Of a stretch of 64,000 bases of DNA, positions 40,766 to 54,000 are shown one piece after another (position 1 is the stretch's first letter; every line of letters starts with the position of its first letter). The notes below the pieces were generated by a model. That model was not told where the DNA came from, did no database searches, and saw nothing but the letters and a program-made list of their open reading frames with translations. The translations under genes were made by a program, and so were the position numbers. This DNA comes from Petrosia ficiformis (lineage: Eukaryota; Porifera; Demospongiae; Haplosclerida; Petrosiidae): NCBI GenBank assembly GCA_947044365.1, contig OX345636.1, positions 9,568,001 through 9,632,000 on the forward strand, in the 5' to 3' direction.

Positions 40766-40841
40766 CAAATGAACAGTGACTTGTAAAGTTTCCTGAATGT
40801 TGCTTTGTTTTTCGTAAACTTTACAAGTCACTGTTCATTTG
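40766..40841. repeat. Hairpin with 26-bp perfect arms
   Basis: Arms 40766-40791 and 40816-40841 are exact complements (CAAATGAACAGTGACTTG...), with a 24-bp loop. Directly upstream at 40701 is a CACTGTAAAAAATAATAGG motif like MITE ends seen near 6040-6060. The hairpin occupies the place where copy 3 has lost its MATH 1 exon. Confidence 0.85.
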
Positions 40842-41065
40842 ATTTTGATTTATATTGCTAGTATATAATTTAAAAGTAGATTGTATACTGTAACAATTAT
40901 ATTAATACAATGTAGCTATATACACAGCATAGTATTATAGGTGTAACCTGTGGTGTATTATATTAATATACCAATTCTGTTTACTCATTCTAGAGTAATT
41001 AGTATAATTATGTACATGAATTTGTATTTATAATAGTAGATAACACCTGTTATACTCCACAGATA

Positions 41066-41482
41066 AAATAGTTAGTGATGACTGGTACAGTACTCCATTC
41101 TATACTGGACCTGATGGATAGAAGCTACAGTTAAATGTAGATGCTAATGGTCATGGTATAGTGGTATAAAGGTACACATGTTACTGTGCATTTGTGCCTC
41201 GTGAAGGGTGAATATGATCACATGTTAACATGGCCCTTCAAGTGTGATATTACCATTCAATTACTTAATTGGAGTGAGGATAAGGGACATGTGGAGAAGA
41301 CTGTTTCCTTCAATGACAGTACTGATATAAAGCATCGTAAGAGAGTAATGGAAGGAGACACAGCTACTGATGGATTGGGTTATGTACAGTTCATATCACA
41401 CAGTGATTTATATTACAATATTACTAATAACACTGATATATTGTGTTTTGTAGTATCTAAAGTTATCATATATTCCAAATAA
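41066..41482 (+). pseudogene. Copy 3 MATH 2 exon, truncated, nonsense mutation
   Basis: Begins at the VSDDWYSTPFYTGPDG region without an acceptor-linked start, meets TAG at 41118-41120, then continues with a frame shift near 41150 and an open MATH tail (LTWPFKCDITIQLLNW) to TAA at 41480. AATAAA overlaps the stop as in the other copies. Confidence 0.8.
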
Positions 41483-41954
41483 AATACTGTTTAAATATGT
41501 TACTTAATAATTATAATGTTTTACATTAATTTTTATAATTTGAGTTTTAAACTCTTTTGATACATAATTGTGTTGTAATTACGTTAGACTACACAAAATG
41601 ATTTTAGTGAGAACCCAAAATATTAACTGAAAATAAATAGCAACACAAATAAATGAGGAATACTATCTAATGAATGACATATGAGGACTGTAACACATAA
41701 CACTCATATAATTATAATGTTCACTTTCTTATTGCTGTATAAATATTTTAATATAACACAGATTAAAGTGTGAGTGGAGTGGTATAGTTGAAAACAACCA
41801 GCTGCAGCATGATCATCTGTTGGTGCTTGGAGTGGATGACATATCCACAGACTAAATACAGCAAGATCAAGGAAAGGTGAATCTTTAAACAAAACCGGGG
41901 AGTTTTCAAAGGATAATATAAAGAGTTGGATTTTGTTTTGGTAATGGCAGATTA

Positions 41955-42036
41955 CTAAACTATAATGTGTGAAGATGAATTGGAAGTTGAAGGAGAGAGA
42001 TGAGTTTGTTGTGTTTGATTTGTTGTCCATGAGGTT
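41955..42036 (-). CDS. Membrane protein exon 4: cytoplasmic tail
   Basis: Acceptor CCCTCCAG, phase 2 in; 27 residues rich in T, Q and S (TSWTTNQTQQTHLSPSTSNS), stop TAG at 41957-41955. An alternative frame in the same place reads longer but does not fit the splice phase. Confidence 0.5.
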
Positions 42037-45000
42037 CTGGAGGGAGAAAGAGAATAATGAATAAATGAGATTCTACTTTAAGTGTAAAACTATGTGTTTA
42101 GATGCTTACATGTATATACAATTCACTAATACAGTACTGGTATAGTGAGTTTTTCCCCCATGATAAATATTGAAGGTGGAGAAGTGAATCAGTGGTACGT
42201 CATATTAATGTGGTCAACAATATTATAAAAGTGTTTTCAGCATAAAATTCAAAATTAGAGCGAGAGCACCATGGTACCACCCTTTGAGGGAAACACTGGT
42301 ATAAATTATAATGGTACTGAATAAGTACTGTACTGCTCAGATACAAACTAATAAATGGAGAAGCATATAAAATAAGGTACTGTATTGTAATATTCTCCAC
42401 TACATACTATACAACATACTCACTTTACAGTATGAAGTTTTTTAAACTTCTTATGACGTCTCCAAAACATTCCCGAAATAATAACAGGTGTTACAATACA
42501 CACTACCACTATAACAAAGATCACAATAATCGTCATATAAAAAAATATACTAGGACTATCAGATGGTTGTGTGTTTGATGATGATAGTGTGCTGGTAGTC
42601 ATGGCAACAGCAGAAGAACCACTTGAGCTGATTGTGGATATTACTGAAGAGGGAATAGTAGATATTGTCTCTGACTGTGTTGAATGTGTAGATGAATGTG
42701 TTGTAAGAGTCAAATGAGTGGTAGTGATAGTAATATAAGATAATACAGGAGATCTATCATCTGATCCATGAGCATCTATAAAAAGAAGAAAATTATTAAC
42801 TCACACATCGCTGTTTTTATTTTGTCATTTGCACAGGAAGCCACTTCCATTTGGTATCTAATGACTGTTCCTCATGGATACCATAATTATTTAAATAGCT
42901 TCCTGTAAAAAAAATGACTCAATAACATGTAAGCAGTCATTCAAAAATTGTTTCCTACAGATGGTTGGCTTTCACAAATGACTTAATTGTAACATTTAAA
43001 CAAGAGTGTCTGATCAAAAAGTGCTTCCTCCAAATTGCTATTGTTTTTGTGAGAAGATTCTTTTTGTGTGTCTGTCTGAAACAAAATAATTATTAAAGTT
43101 ATTTTTAATTTTAGCTAAATGTTTCTTATATAATGTCTAACTGCTAGCTCATGCTCTGCATGTTCTTTATTACACACCTATTAATTGACTTATCCTCTCA
43201 GGAATTATGTAAATTCTGCATGTACATGTATGCAACATATATGCACACATGTACATATAAATAGACAAACCCCTATGGAAAGAAATCATAGGGACAGTGG
43301 CGTAGCCAGACCCTAATTTATACCTGGGTCTGAAAAAAAAGAGAATTGGTGGGCAAAGCGCACCGAAAACTTTTTATAGTTATTTATTCATGATAGGCAT
43401 GTCGATTAATAATAATGACATGAATAACGCAACCAAGAAGTTATAAATGAACAGTTCTAGTTATACTGCGACATCGTCAGGAACTCCGCCAAGAACTTGT
43501 ATATTCAACTGTTAAAATCATCTTTGGTGGTCCTGATATCATTACTTTCCAGCTGTATCACTGTTCATCACTTTCATGTATGCAGCCTAGTCTTGCGTAG
43601 CCAGCCCCTCCCACTCTACGAGGGGCTGGCTATGTGAGACTAGTTGCAGCCTTTGTCGCTTAGAAGCAGAAGAATCTAACTGATTCACATCTAAACAGTT
43701 AAAAATAGCTCGCTGTCTACCTTTACTTTGCTTCTGAAAGGCCATCACAAATAAACAAACTTGACAAGTGTCGGGATATATATAATTGTTATTAATAATT
43801 AGCATAATTAAAATTCTGATGCCTGGGCCCAGGCCCGCCAGGCCCGGGTGTAGCTACGCCACTGCATAGGGGTGACCCCCTTTGGTGATGTTCATAAGTG
43901 ATAGCAGCTGGTATAACAATAAATTCAAAACACAATCATGTTTGTGAAAATTGACCATTTTGCGTAAGTAAATTTAAAACAATGATTATATGTACAAGTA
44001 AAATCATTTTCATGTAAGTACATGTAATCAAAAATAAATGCTTTCTATTCAATTGTTTATTTACAGGAAACTAACAAAATTTGATGTCCATGAAGATGAA
44101 TTATTATACTTTTCATTTCAGTGGCTCTCTATACAAAATGGCCAAACAGAGTTAGGTTGTACCTATACCACTTCTAGCCAAGCCGATCTGATACCAAGAC
44201 TTAAACTTTGAGTATCTTCCAAACAAGATATTGACACCATCACTACCACACCCATGAAATTGAGCATATGCATGTAATACGAGTATTATGAGACACTTTC
44301 ACACAAAACAATGGTTCCTAGTGTAACAACTTGCTATCTTCAAGTGGTGATTGGAAGTACACAATTTACTGCTCATAGTGGCTTGGTGGGTGAGCTATGT
44401 GCCCACTAATTGGAGTTAGAATGCACATGCATGCGTAGAAATTTGTGAAGTCACGTGTGACAAGCTCAATGACTTTGAACTGGTTTTTCTATCTATTTGT
44501 GGTATAATTCAATTGTTATGGGTTATTTATATTGATATATTGATTCCATCACAGTCACAAAGTCTGCAAAGTCTGCCAACCACATTCTCTTATATTTGTC
44601 TTCATTGTAGTTGAAGCTATGTCTAAAAGACAGCTATGGAGTGACGAAAGCATGGTTGCTGCTGTTGGACATGTCAATGAGGGAAACAGCCTTCGTGGTG
44701 CTTCTAGGCTTTGTAATGTTCCTTTAGAAACTTTATGATGGAGGGTTCTTGGCATTGTAGATGTTACATGCAATCCAGGTCCTTGTACAGTACTGACTAT
44801 AGAGGAAGAAGACTGTTTAGTTCTGTAGAAATGGGTGATAGGGGATTTGGATTAACACCATAGGATATAAGGAGACTTGCCTACATCATAGTTTCTAGAT
44901 CGGGGTGACCTTATCCCTTTCAAAATGGAATGGCTGGGCGTGCCTGGATGGAGGGGTTAAGGAAGCGGCATCATCAGATTACTTTATGTTCTCCTCATTC

Positions 45001-48000
45001 TCTTTCATATTGCCGAACCATGATGGCTTGCAAAAGTACTGTTGAAGGTTTTCTTTGCTAAATTGGTTGCAGTCTATTGTCATTTGAATTTTATTTCAAA
45101 GCCAATGCAAGTATTCAATATAACTACATGTATGTATAGTTCACAAACCTAGCAAAGTAATTTGTGAAGTTAGAAGTAAGCACATACATGTACTCAATTA
45201 CTAGTGCTGAAAAAGGGCATACACACACTGTTGTATCATGTGTTTCTGCAAGTGGAGTAGCTCTGCAACCCTTGATGACATATCCCAGAAAAATTGCTAT
45301 GCTTGAGAAACTAAAAGTTGGTTCATTGGCAGGAACTATTTTCAGAAATAGTGAAAGTGGGTGGATCACCCAAGATATATATATATATATTATGTATATT
45401 GATTGGTTTCAATATTCCTTAGAATGTATACCTCCAGCAAGGTCAGTGCTATACTTATTGAAGATGGCCATGTGTCACATATTACCATAGATGTGATCGA
45501 GTTAGTCCGAGCAAACAATATTCACTTATTGTGCTTATCCTCCCACACATTGCATAATTTGCAACCTCTTGCTATTGGGAATTTGCTGGTGGCAACAGAT
45601 ATAATTGCTGCTTTGGCTGCTGATGCATGGCATGCATGGCTGCACTCTTCACACCTGTAAATATTTTGAGTGGGTTTAAGAAAAGTGGGATTTTCCCTTT
45701 TAACCCAGTTGAAGTGAATGTTGGCACTTTCCAAATCTGTCTGTAAAACAATGAATAAACCATCCCCTCCCATTTTCAGTCAGGAGCAAATCAGCCTTTA
45801 CGAAAAACGATATGAAGGATACAATATTATTGACTTCAAGTATAATCAATAGCCGAAAGAAACTCATCTAGAGTCTGTCTCAAAGTCTGTTGGAGAATCT
45901 TTAAAAGCTCAACTAAGTACAGTATATGTCAATAAAACATCAGCATGCAGTACGGTAATTACCTTAGTTCTACTGTCAGTACAGTATAGTAATTACTGTC
46001 TCAATACTGGTGTTGAATTGACAAGTATATCAATTACTACTGTTGAAGTACTGTAGTATGGAAATCAAACTACTGAGTAATTACTATAATGACATTTTAT
46101 TGACATATACTGTAGATCTGATGGTCGTTCTGCTGATTCAAGTTCTATCAGTGATATCTTAGTTTTGTCTGAACCTAAAGTAGAAACTTCAAGTAGGAGA
46201 CGAAAACCTGGCAATTTGATTAAGTGGTTTGAATATCCTATAAGAGTCGAAGGATGAAGAGAGATAAAACATAGAAGCAGAGGAGGAGAAAATTAGAAAG
46301 AAAAAAGAGCATGATGAAAAGAAACCACTGGAGAAGGAAAAGAAGAAAAAACAGAGACCAAAGGAAAAGGAAAAAATGGCTGACAAAACGAAGAGCGAAA
46401 AGAAACTAATGTAATATCAATATCAAAGTCTCTACCAGACGAATTGGACGATGATGTTCAATGTCCCAACTCCAATTTATGGGAGCATGAAAGTTTATAT
46501 TTGCTGCTAACTGTACGAGTGGATCTGCAAACAATAAGCAATGTAGTACCATTCATAGCTGCATAATCTTTATAATCTTACGGGTTATTAGAACTAACGA
46601 AGCTGAACATTTTACCCGACTAGTAACTGCCCCACCTATCATTTCTAGAGCAAGACAAAATATAAATTAAGTATGTAAAAGTTAAAAATAGAAGTATCTG
46701 CCACTGTTTTCACCTGTACCAGATACCTCCCACAATATTGAGTATAGGCACCTAACACGAGTACCAATACTAATATAGGTACAACCTACCAGATACCTCC
46801 CACAATATTGAGTATAGGCACCTAAAACGAGTACCAATACTAATATAGGCACAACCTACCAGATACATTGTACCTCCCACAATATTGAGTATAGGCACCT
46901 AACACGAGTACCAATACTAGTATAGGTACAACCTACCAGATACCTCCCACAATATTGAGTATAGGCACGTAACACGAGTACCAATACTAGTATAGGTACA
47001 ACCTACCAGATACCTCCCACAATATTGAGTATAGGCACGTAACACGAGTACCAATACTAATATAGGCACAACCTACCAGATACCTCCCACAATATTGAGT
47101 ATAGGCACCTAAAACGAGTACCAATACTAATATAGGCACAACCTACCAGATACATTGTACCTCCCACAATATTGAGTATAGGCACCTAACACGAGTACCA
47201 ATACTAGTATAGGTACAACCTACCAGATACCTCCCACAATATTGAGTATAGGCACGTAACACGAGTACCAATACTAGTATAGGTACAACCTACCAGATAC
47301 CTCCCACAATATTGAGTATAGGCACCTAACACGAGTACCAATACTAATATAGGTACAACCTACCAGATACCTCCCACAATATTGAGTATAGGCACCTAAC
47401 ACGAGTACCAATACTAGTATAGGTACAACCTACCAGATACCTCCCACAATATTGAGTATAGGCACCTAACACGAGTACCAATACTAATATAGGCACAACC
47501 TACCAGATACCTCCCACTATATTGAGTATAGGCACCTAACACGAGTACCAATACTAATATAGGCACAACCTACCAGATACCTCCCACAATATTGAGTATA
47601 GGCACCTAACACGAGTACCAATACTAATATAGGTACAACCTACCAGATACCTCCACAATATTGAGTATAGGCACCTAACACGAGTACCAATACTAATATA
47701 GGCACAACCTACCAGATACCTCCCACAATACGAGTACCAATACTAATATAGGTACAACCTACCAGATACCTCCCACAATATTGAGTATAGGCACCTAACA
47801 CGAGTACCAATACTAGTATAGGTACAACCTACCAGATACCTCCCATAATATTGAGTATAGGCACCTAACACGAGTACCAATACTAATATAGGTACAACCT
47901 TAAAATAGAGAGCCTTTTTAAAATAGTTGCATTACTGATATGTCAAAACATGATTCATTACCAACAACAAATAATCTAAATTTAAATATATCATTTCACA

Positions 48001-51000
48001 AACCTGATTCAATTCTACATCCACTGCCTTCACATGAATTGGTAGGTTCTGGAATAACTCTTGAACTAGTTGCTGAAAGATGCAATATTGAAGACGTGGT
48101 TACTATAAGGAAAGAGTATAGATACATGTATAATTATAATAGATTTTTTCAGGAGACACAAAATATACAATTATTATTAACTGAACATTGGTTTGACAAA
48201 AATGACTACTATTTGTAGTTATAGTTACTCAAACTAGTTGTAGTTTAATTAATTAAAATAATTTAACTAAAATAATATTTAACTAACTAAAAGTGCGCCA
48301 ATTTTCATTTTAGTTAGTTATAGTTATTATAGTAGACTTGTAATTTAGTTATAGTTTAGTTCATAATGCCTTACTAAAAGGGGTTTTAGTTATAGTTAAC
48401 TAAAACAACACTAATTGAACATAACATCATCTCTGGAATATATTCTTGTACCATCTTGTCAATGCATAACTATGTAATATAGTAGTACTCTCATACAACT
48501 AGTCATCAACACACTGTTCTGTAGCACAATGTTTAATACACAGCACAAGACCTTTTATGAAATATGACAATGTAAGGTGTCAATAGTTTTAATATAGGTC
48601 CATTGTATTGTGAGACTTGCTGTTTACAATTATTATGGGCTATAGGGCATCCCTATCATTGCTTTCCTATGGGTTTGATGTATGTTTATATACACATGTA
48701 TATACAGTGTATATATATGTTTGTGGCACTTGCGCGAGTATGCATTGTATAATTAGTTAAGGAAGTTGTGTTTTTCCGGGGGGCTTGGTCAATTAATGGG
48801 CGTGCTGTGCAATAGAATGTACGTGCACTTGAGCTCCACAGAGAAAGGTAGAGACACTTGTGCCATCAGCAATGATTGATACATAGTCATTGCAAAGCAA
48901 TTATAGGGATACTTTTTTCTCAATATATCTTGTTTCTCTATATATCTTGTTTCAATACATATAATGTCTTATCACTCACTACATTATATTCTTATACACA
49001 TAATCTGGTTGATCAATAATTGATCTGCTTAAGACTTTGTGCATGTCTTAATTAGAGTGTTATTCAATAGCACTCTAATTATGAGTATATATATATAATT
49101 TGAAATCAGTAGTCTTGTTATAGATATAGAGAGCATACGAGCGTACTCCAGATATGATGTTAGAATGGAACATTTCATTCACTTGATGAAAATGACAATT
49201 ATATAATGCATATTAATACACTTATTAATCAAATTACAAAATTACTCAAATTGTGAAACTTGTGGTGTAAAGTAATTGTAAACAAGTGTATATAGAGAAA
49301 AAAACATCCCTATGATTGCTTTACAAATTTAAGTATCCCTATGACTGCTTTGTGGTTCAGTAATCATGGCTGACTTTATCATGCCTGAAACACAACAGCC
49401 TATTATAGTTATTATTTTGATTATCTACTCTCTTTACCTTTTAAAGAACCTTGCTATTAGTTTCAGTTTCTGCGTAAGCTACAAGCAACTGGCCTGTACT
49501 ACTCTGTAGAGCTCGAGCGCACATTCTATTCCGCGCCATGCCCATTTATTGACCGAGCCCCCGGGAATGACGCAACTTCCTTAACTACATATACAATGCA
49601 TAGTCGTGCAAGTGGACACAAGAATATATATATAGATTCAACCCCGTGGAAAGCAATCATAGGGATGGCCCTACGGGCCATAAAAAATATTACCTTTAAA
49701 CGCTCATCGCAGAAATATGAAATCTCAATGATACTTGTTAAATTATTTACTTTGACCTAATACAGTATATATGATGCTATTTTAATGAATTGTTCCGGGT
49801 TTGCCTGCTCCAAATTTAACTAATGTGTAGTACATTTTTGCCTATAGATTAAAAATTAAATAAATAAATTATCAAGGCCCACCTTTGTTTTTACAGCTAG
49901 ACTAGGCAAAATGTAGTAGGTAAACATGATGGAGTAGGTGAACCTCTAAGGTACACTTTTATTTCACTTTGGACAATTGACCACTCATTCAGCTTCCAAA
50001 TTATCAACCACCACAATTGTAAATTTCACAAATAACAATAGATATCATCAATTATGAAATACAGTACCTGACATTATTGAGTTTACACACTATCACTATA
50101 CTTCCATTGACTACACAGTGTTACATCTTTGTACTATGCTATCACATACAGAATTCACACATTACTATGATTACAGTATAAAGTAGTACTATAGTACTAC
50201 TTAGAAGTACAGTTGCCTATCACCTTATTAAAGTGTAGTTCCATCATAGTATGTAAACTTAATAAAGTCAGGTACTACACATAACATTGACCAAGGATTT
50301 GACTGATTAGCATATACAACCAGTAAGTTGTTATGATTGATGTTCTTGAAGCATACAGTACATGTACATGTATTGCAGATGGAAGCAAGTTCTTTGACTT
50401 TCCAATAAACAACAGAGGAAGCTTAATCGTGCATGTTACATTAGAGCAAGCAATGATGGTCTTTCTATGACTTGCAATACATGTATTGATCATCCACTCA
50501 AGAGTCACTCAATGGCACATGCAACGAATTCAGAAGTTTATGTTAGCACGATACATGGAAGTTCTAAATTTCATATAACTCAGGATTTAAGCTTAATTTG
50601 CTGGAGAGAAAAAGACAAACAGACAAGGCGTGATACATATAAATGCTTCTTTGAAGTCAGCAAGACAAATGTTTAATAGTTAATTAGTCAGCTGACTCAA
50701 GTGTTTGAACTCTTATATTTGCATGTGCATTGCATGTTACTTGTGTGTGAAGTTGAGATTGATCAATAGAGTATAGAGTCTATTAATACAATTGCTTATT
50801 AATTCTCGCTTTATAGGTTGTGTAAAAGTAACAGTGATGAAAACTTTGTGTGACACATCTTTACAATGTTTGGTCTGATGACTAACGCACCATTGGCCCA
50901 AAGAGCTTCTTATTTGGCACTGCACAGTTCTTTGGGCCAGTGGCGCAATTAATTATGATTATATTGTCACAAACAGCATTAACACTTAGTTAATTGGCTC

Positions 51001-54000
51001 AAGATGTATTCTCAATGGCACACACACTAACCATTTTTGAGCCAATTTGGCCCAAGCTTCAAAACTTATCAAAAACTCTGCTAACAGCTCTTCCATTCGT
51101 CCATCCGACTAACTGTCCCTCAATCCATCCATCCATCTATGCATCCATCCATCCATCCATCCATCCATCCATCATGTACAATGTAGCTATTCAATGTATT
51201 CATTAATTATAATGTGCAATGTGTTCATAATACATAATAGAACATACCACATCTCTCTTGACAACTTGAAATATTATCAAACTTGTTATCATTTCCGCCC
51301 TTTCCAAGATAATTGAACCAACTACATGTATTATTAGTACTATTATAATAGTAGTAATCAAGTGGGAGAAATAGTATACCAACACCGAGATTTAAAGGTT
51401 GTTGACATATATCCGCTGAAAATGAAAGAAGTAATACAACATGTAAGTATAGAATATGACAAATGACTAATTTTATAGTACAGTACTGATCAGTTCAAAT
51501 TAGCACTTTTGTATTATCATAAGCAAGCACACTTAAGAAATTTTTGTATAAAATTGGATTACAGATTATGAAAGATATACTAAAGTAAAGCACAATCATG
51601 GAGATTATTTTTGTAAGGTGTAGGATGGCACAAAGGCAAATCTTTAAACTTTCATACTCACATGCTCTAATGTACACAAGAATATTGTGCGAGATACTCA
51701 CATTGGAACTGTTCAATACTTTACATGTATCAAATTTAGTTACAGTAATAGTTGATGATTGAACTAAGCTTACTAAAGAAATTTGGGACTACACAGTTCT
51801 CTCTTTGGGCCAGCCCAGATGGAGCAGTTAATTATGATTATATTGTCACTAACACCATTAAATCTTTGTTAATTGACTCTCAAGATGCATTCCCAATGAC
51901 ACACACACACTAACCATTGTTGAGCCAATTAGGCCCATGCTTCCAAAACTATCAAAAACTCTGTTACACTGTACAAAGTTTAATTAAATTAACACAAAGC
52001 TTGTGTGCAAGTTGGGACACTCAAAGTCTACTTTGACTCTGAAATGTGACCTTATTTAGGATAACCACTTGTGATGCATAATAATTTTGAACAAACGCTT
52101 ACCTTCCAACACTCACTATTCAGCCATTTTATACAGGAAGTAAACTAAATTGGGTATCTAGGAGGAGCATTAACTGGTCTTCCTGGATACCAAATTTAAT
52201 TGTCTTCCTGTGCAAATGGCCGAATAGCGAGTGTTGGAAGGTACATGTAAGCATTTGCTCAAATAGTTATGCATCCCAAATGTGAAATTGGGTCACATAT
52301 TTCTAAGTTGTTCTGATTGTACACATATATTACATAGTTAGAGTAATGACCTTGTTAGAAGTATAAAGCTCCATGTAAGGCAAATATTGAAAGTCGTCAA
52401 CCAGCAAGGCAACATTCACGCTTAACGATTTCTGACTTTGCTCATAATTTTGAGTTGGATATACATAAATGTAGTACATATACATATACATGTACAACTA
52501 AGCCATTGTGGCTGCTTATTTTCTAAACTATGGTGGTTGATTTCTATTTTTCTAAGACACTGTTACAGTAGCCAATTGTCATTTTTGTAAGCCAGGCTGC
52601 ATTATTATTTTCTAAGCCCTGTGTTTTATGAATTTCCTAAGTCATTGTGGCTGCTTGTTTGTTGTGTTTGTTAACTTTGTTTGTTTAATTGTTTTTATAC
52701 CTTTTGCTAGCATGCTATATATAATTATAGATACATGAAGTTTCATGTAGATTTGATTTTTGAATCGTTGTGCAAGAAATATATTGGGCTATATGTACCT
52801 CAAGTAAAAATTGCTTTAAACGTTTCAAAGTATGTGGAAGTTGCAAGCACAAACAGTGAAATGAATACAGTTAATGCATGGGGATGGCAAGTGTAGTATT
52901 TGTGTATGTAATTATTGTATTTGTATCTATGGTTAGTATTTGTATCTATGGTTAGTATTTGTATCTATGGTTAGTATTTGTATCTATGGTTAGTATTTGT
53001 ATCTGTGGTTAGTATTTGTATCTATGGTTAGTATTTGTATCTATGGTTAGTATTTGTATCTATGGTTACTAATTTAGTAAAGTTTCTTTTGTATTGTATA
53101 AATAGCAGACATTTATAATTATAGTTCAGTGTGTTGTACAGTTTGAGTTAGAGATTTTTAGTTTGTTAATAATAATAATTATAATATATAAAAGATACTA
53201 CAGCAAGTAAAAGAATAATATTTATGTTCTTAATTGTTGAGCTATAGGCTCAGTAGAAAGCAATACTGATGTAAGTGCAGTATACTACAGACAAATAGAC
53301 TAAGACATATGAACTGTCAATAATTTAATAGGTAAGCAGAAAAAATATTTGAGAAAAAGTAGGTTGTTGTATATTCAGACAAATGAAAAAGAATCTTCTA
53401 AATTAAAAGGCGAATACTATCTCCACTCTGGAACAAATTCAGTTTGTCCCCAGAAATATAAAAAAAGTGAAGTAGTGATTTAGGCCCTCCCAAGGCCTCA
53501 CATAACAATTACTTCAGAAGTATCAACTTGAAATACCACCATTTTTGTACAGAAAAAGAACACTATGTTGATTCTTGTTGTGTAATTAATTATCAATTTG
53601 TATTTGTGGTTTATTATGTAATAGTTTTTCCCCACCCTTTGTGGTTGGTTGTGCCAATGTGAACTGGTCAGCCACCAGCTGGTTTTTCTCTGTCAATACT
53701 GTTGTATATAATCTCAAACGTTTTGTTCATATGTATAATATATACAAATAAAAATTACAGTCCTCAAATTTGTCAATCTATTCGAGAAGGAAATCACAAA
53801 CATTTGGTCCGCCGAACCGGATACCATTGAACACCTATTGCTATTTGTTTTCTTCTTGGATATGTACTATAGTATACCATGAGCGAAAATTTACCTGTCC
53901 ACAAAAAACGAAGAGGAGTTGCTCGTGCCTCCATTACCAAACTTAGCAACAAGGTCGCTGAATTAGAGATATTGACAAGTAATCCTGACACTCTTACCAT

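Larger units (their letters stand above)
31186..41482 (+). pseudogene. Copy 3: truncated and frameshifted RING/TRAF/MATH gene
   Basis: Remaining pieces: RING exon 31186-31359 (174 nt, intact), zinc-finger exon 36199-36653, and a MATH 2 remnant 41066-41482. An 8-nt deletion after VHEQ (near 36461) removes the last zinc-finger cysteine and shifts the frame to a TGA. The MATH 1 exon is missing altogether. MATH 2 has lost its first 30 or so residues and carries TAG within the GPDGYKL motif at 41118-41120. Two transposons, 31572-34647 and 37371-40343, lie between the exons. The copy cannot make a TRAF protein. Confidence 0.85.

Noticed and set aside
42420..42713. The membrane exon as a complete 97-residue protein starting at its internal methionine
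   Set aside because: The reading frame continues upstream to a phase-1 acceptor at 42776, and a transmembrane protein starting in a Ser/Thr stalk would lack a signal peptide; the four-exon model explains it better.
45124..45369. Minus-strand open frames across 45124-45773
   Set aside because: They are antisense shadows of the pogo-like DDE core on the plus strand.
46718..47904. CRISPR array
   Set aside because: Units are contiguous 70-bp tandem copies with no unique spacers, in a eukaryotic intron.
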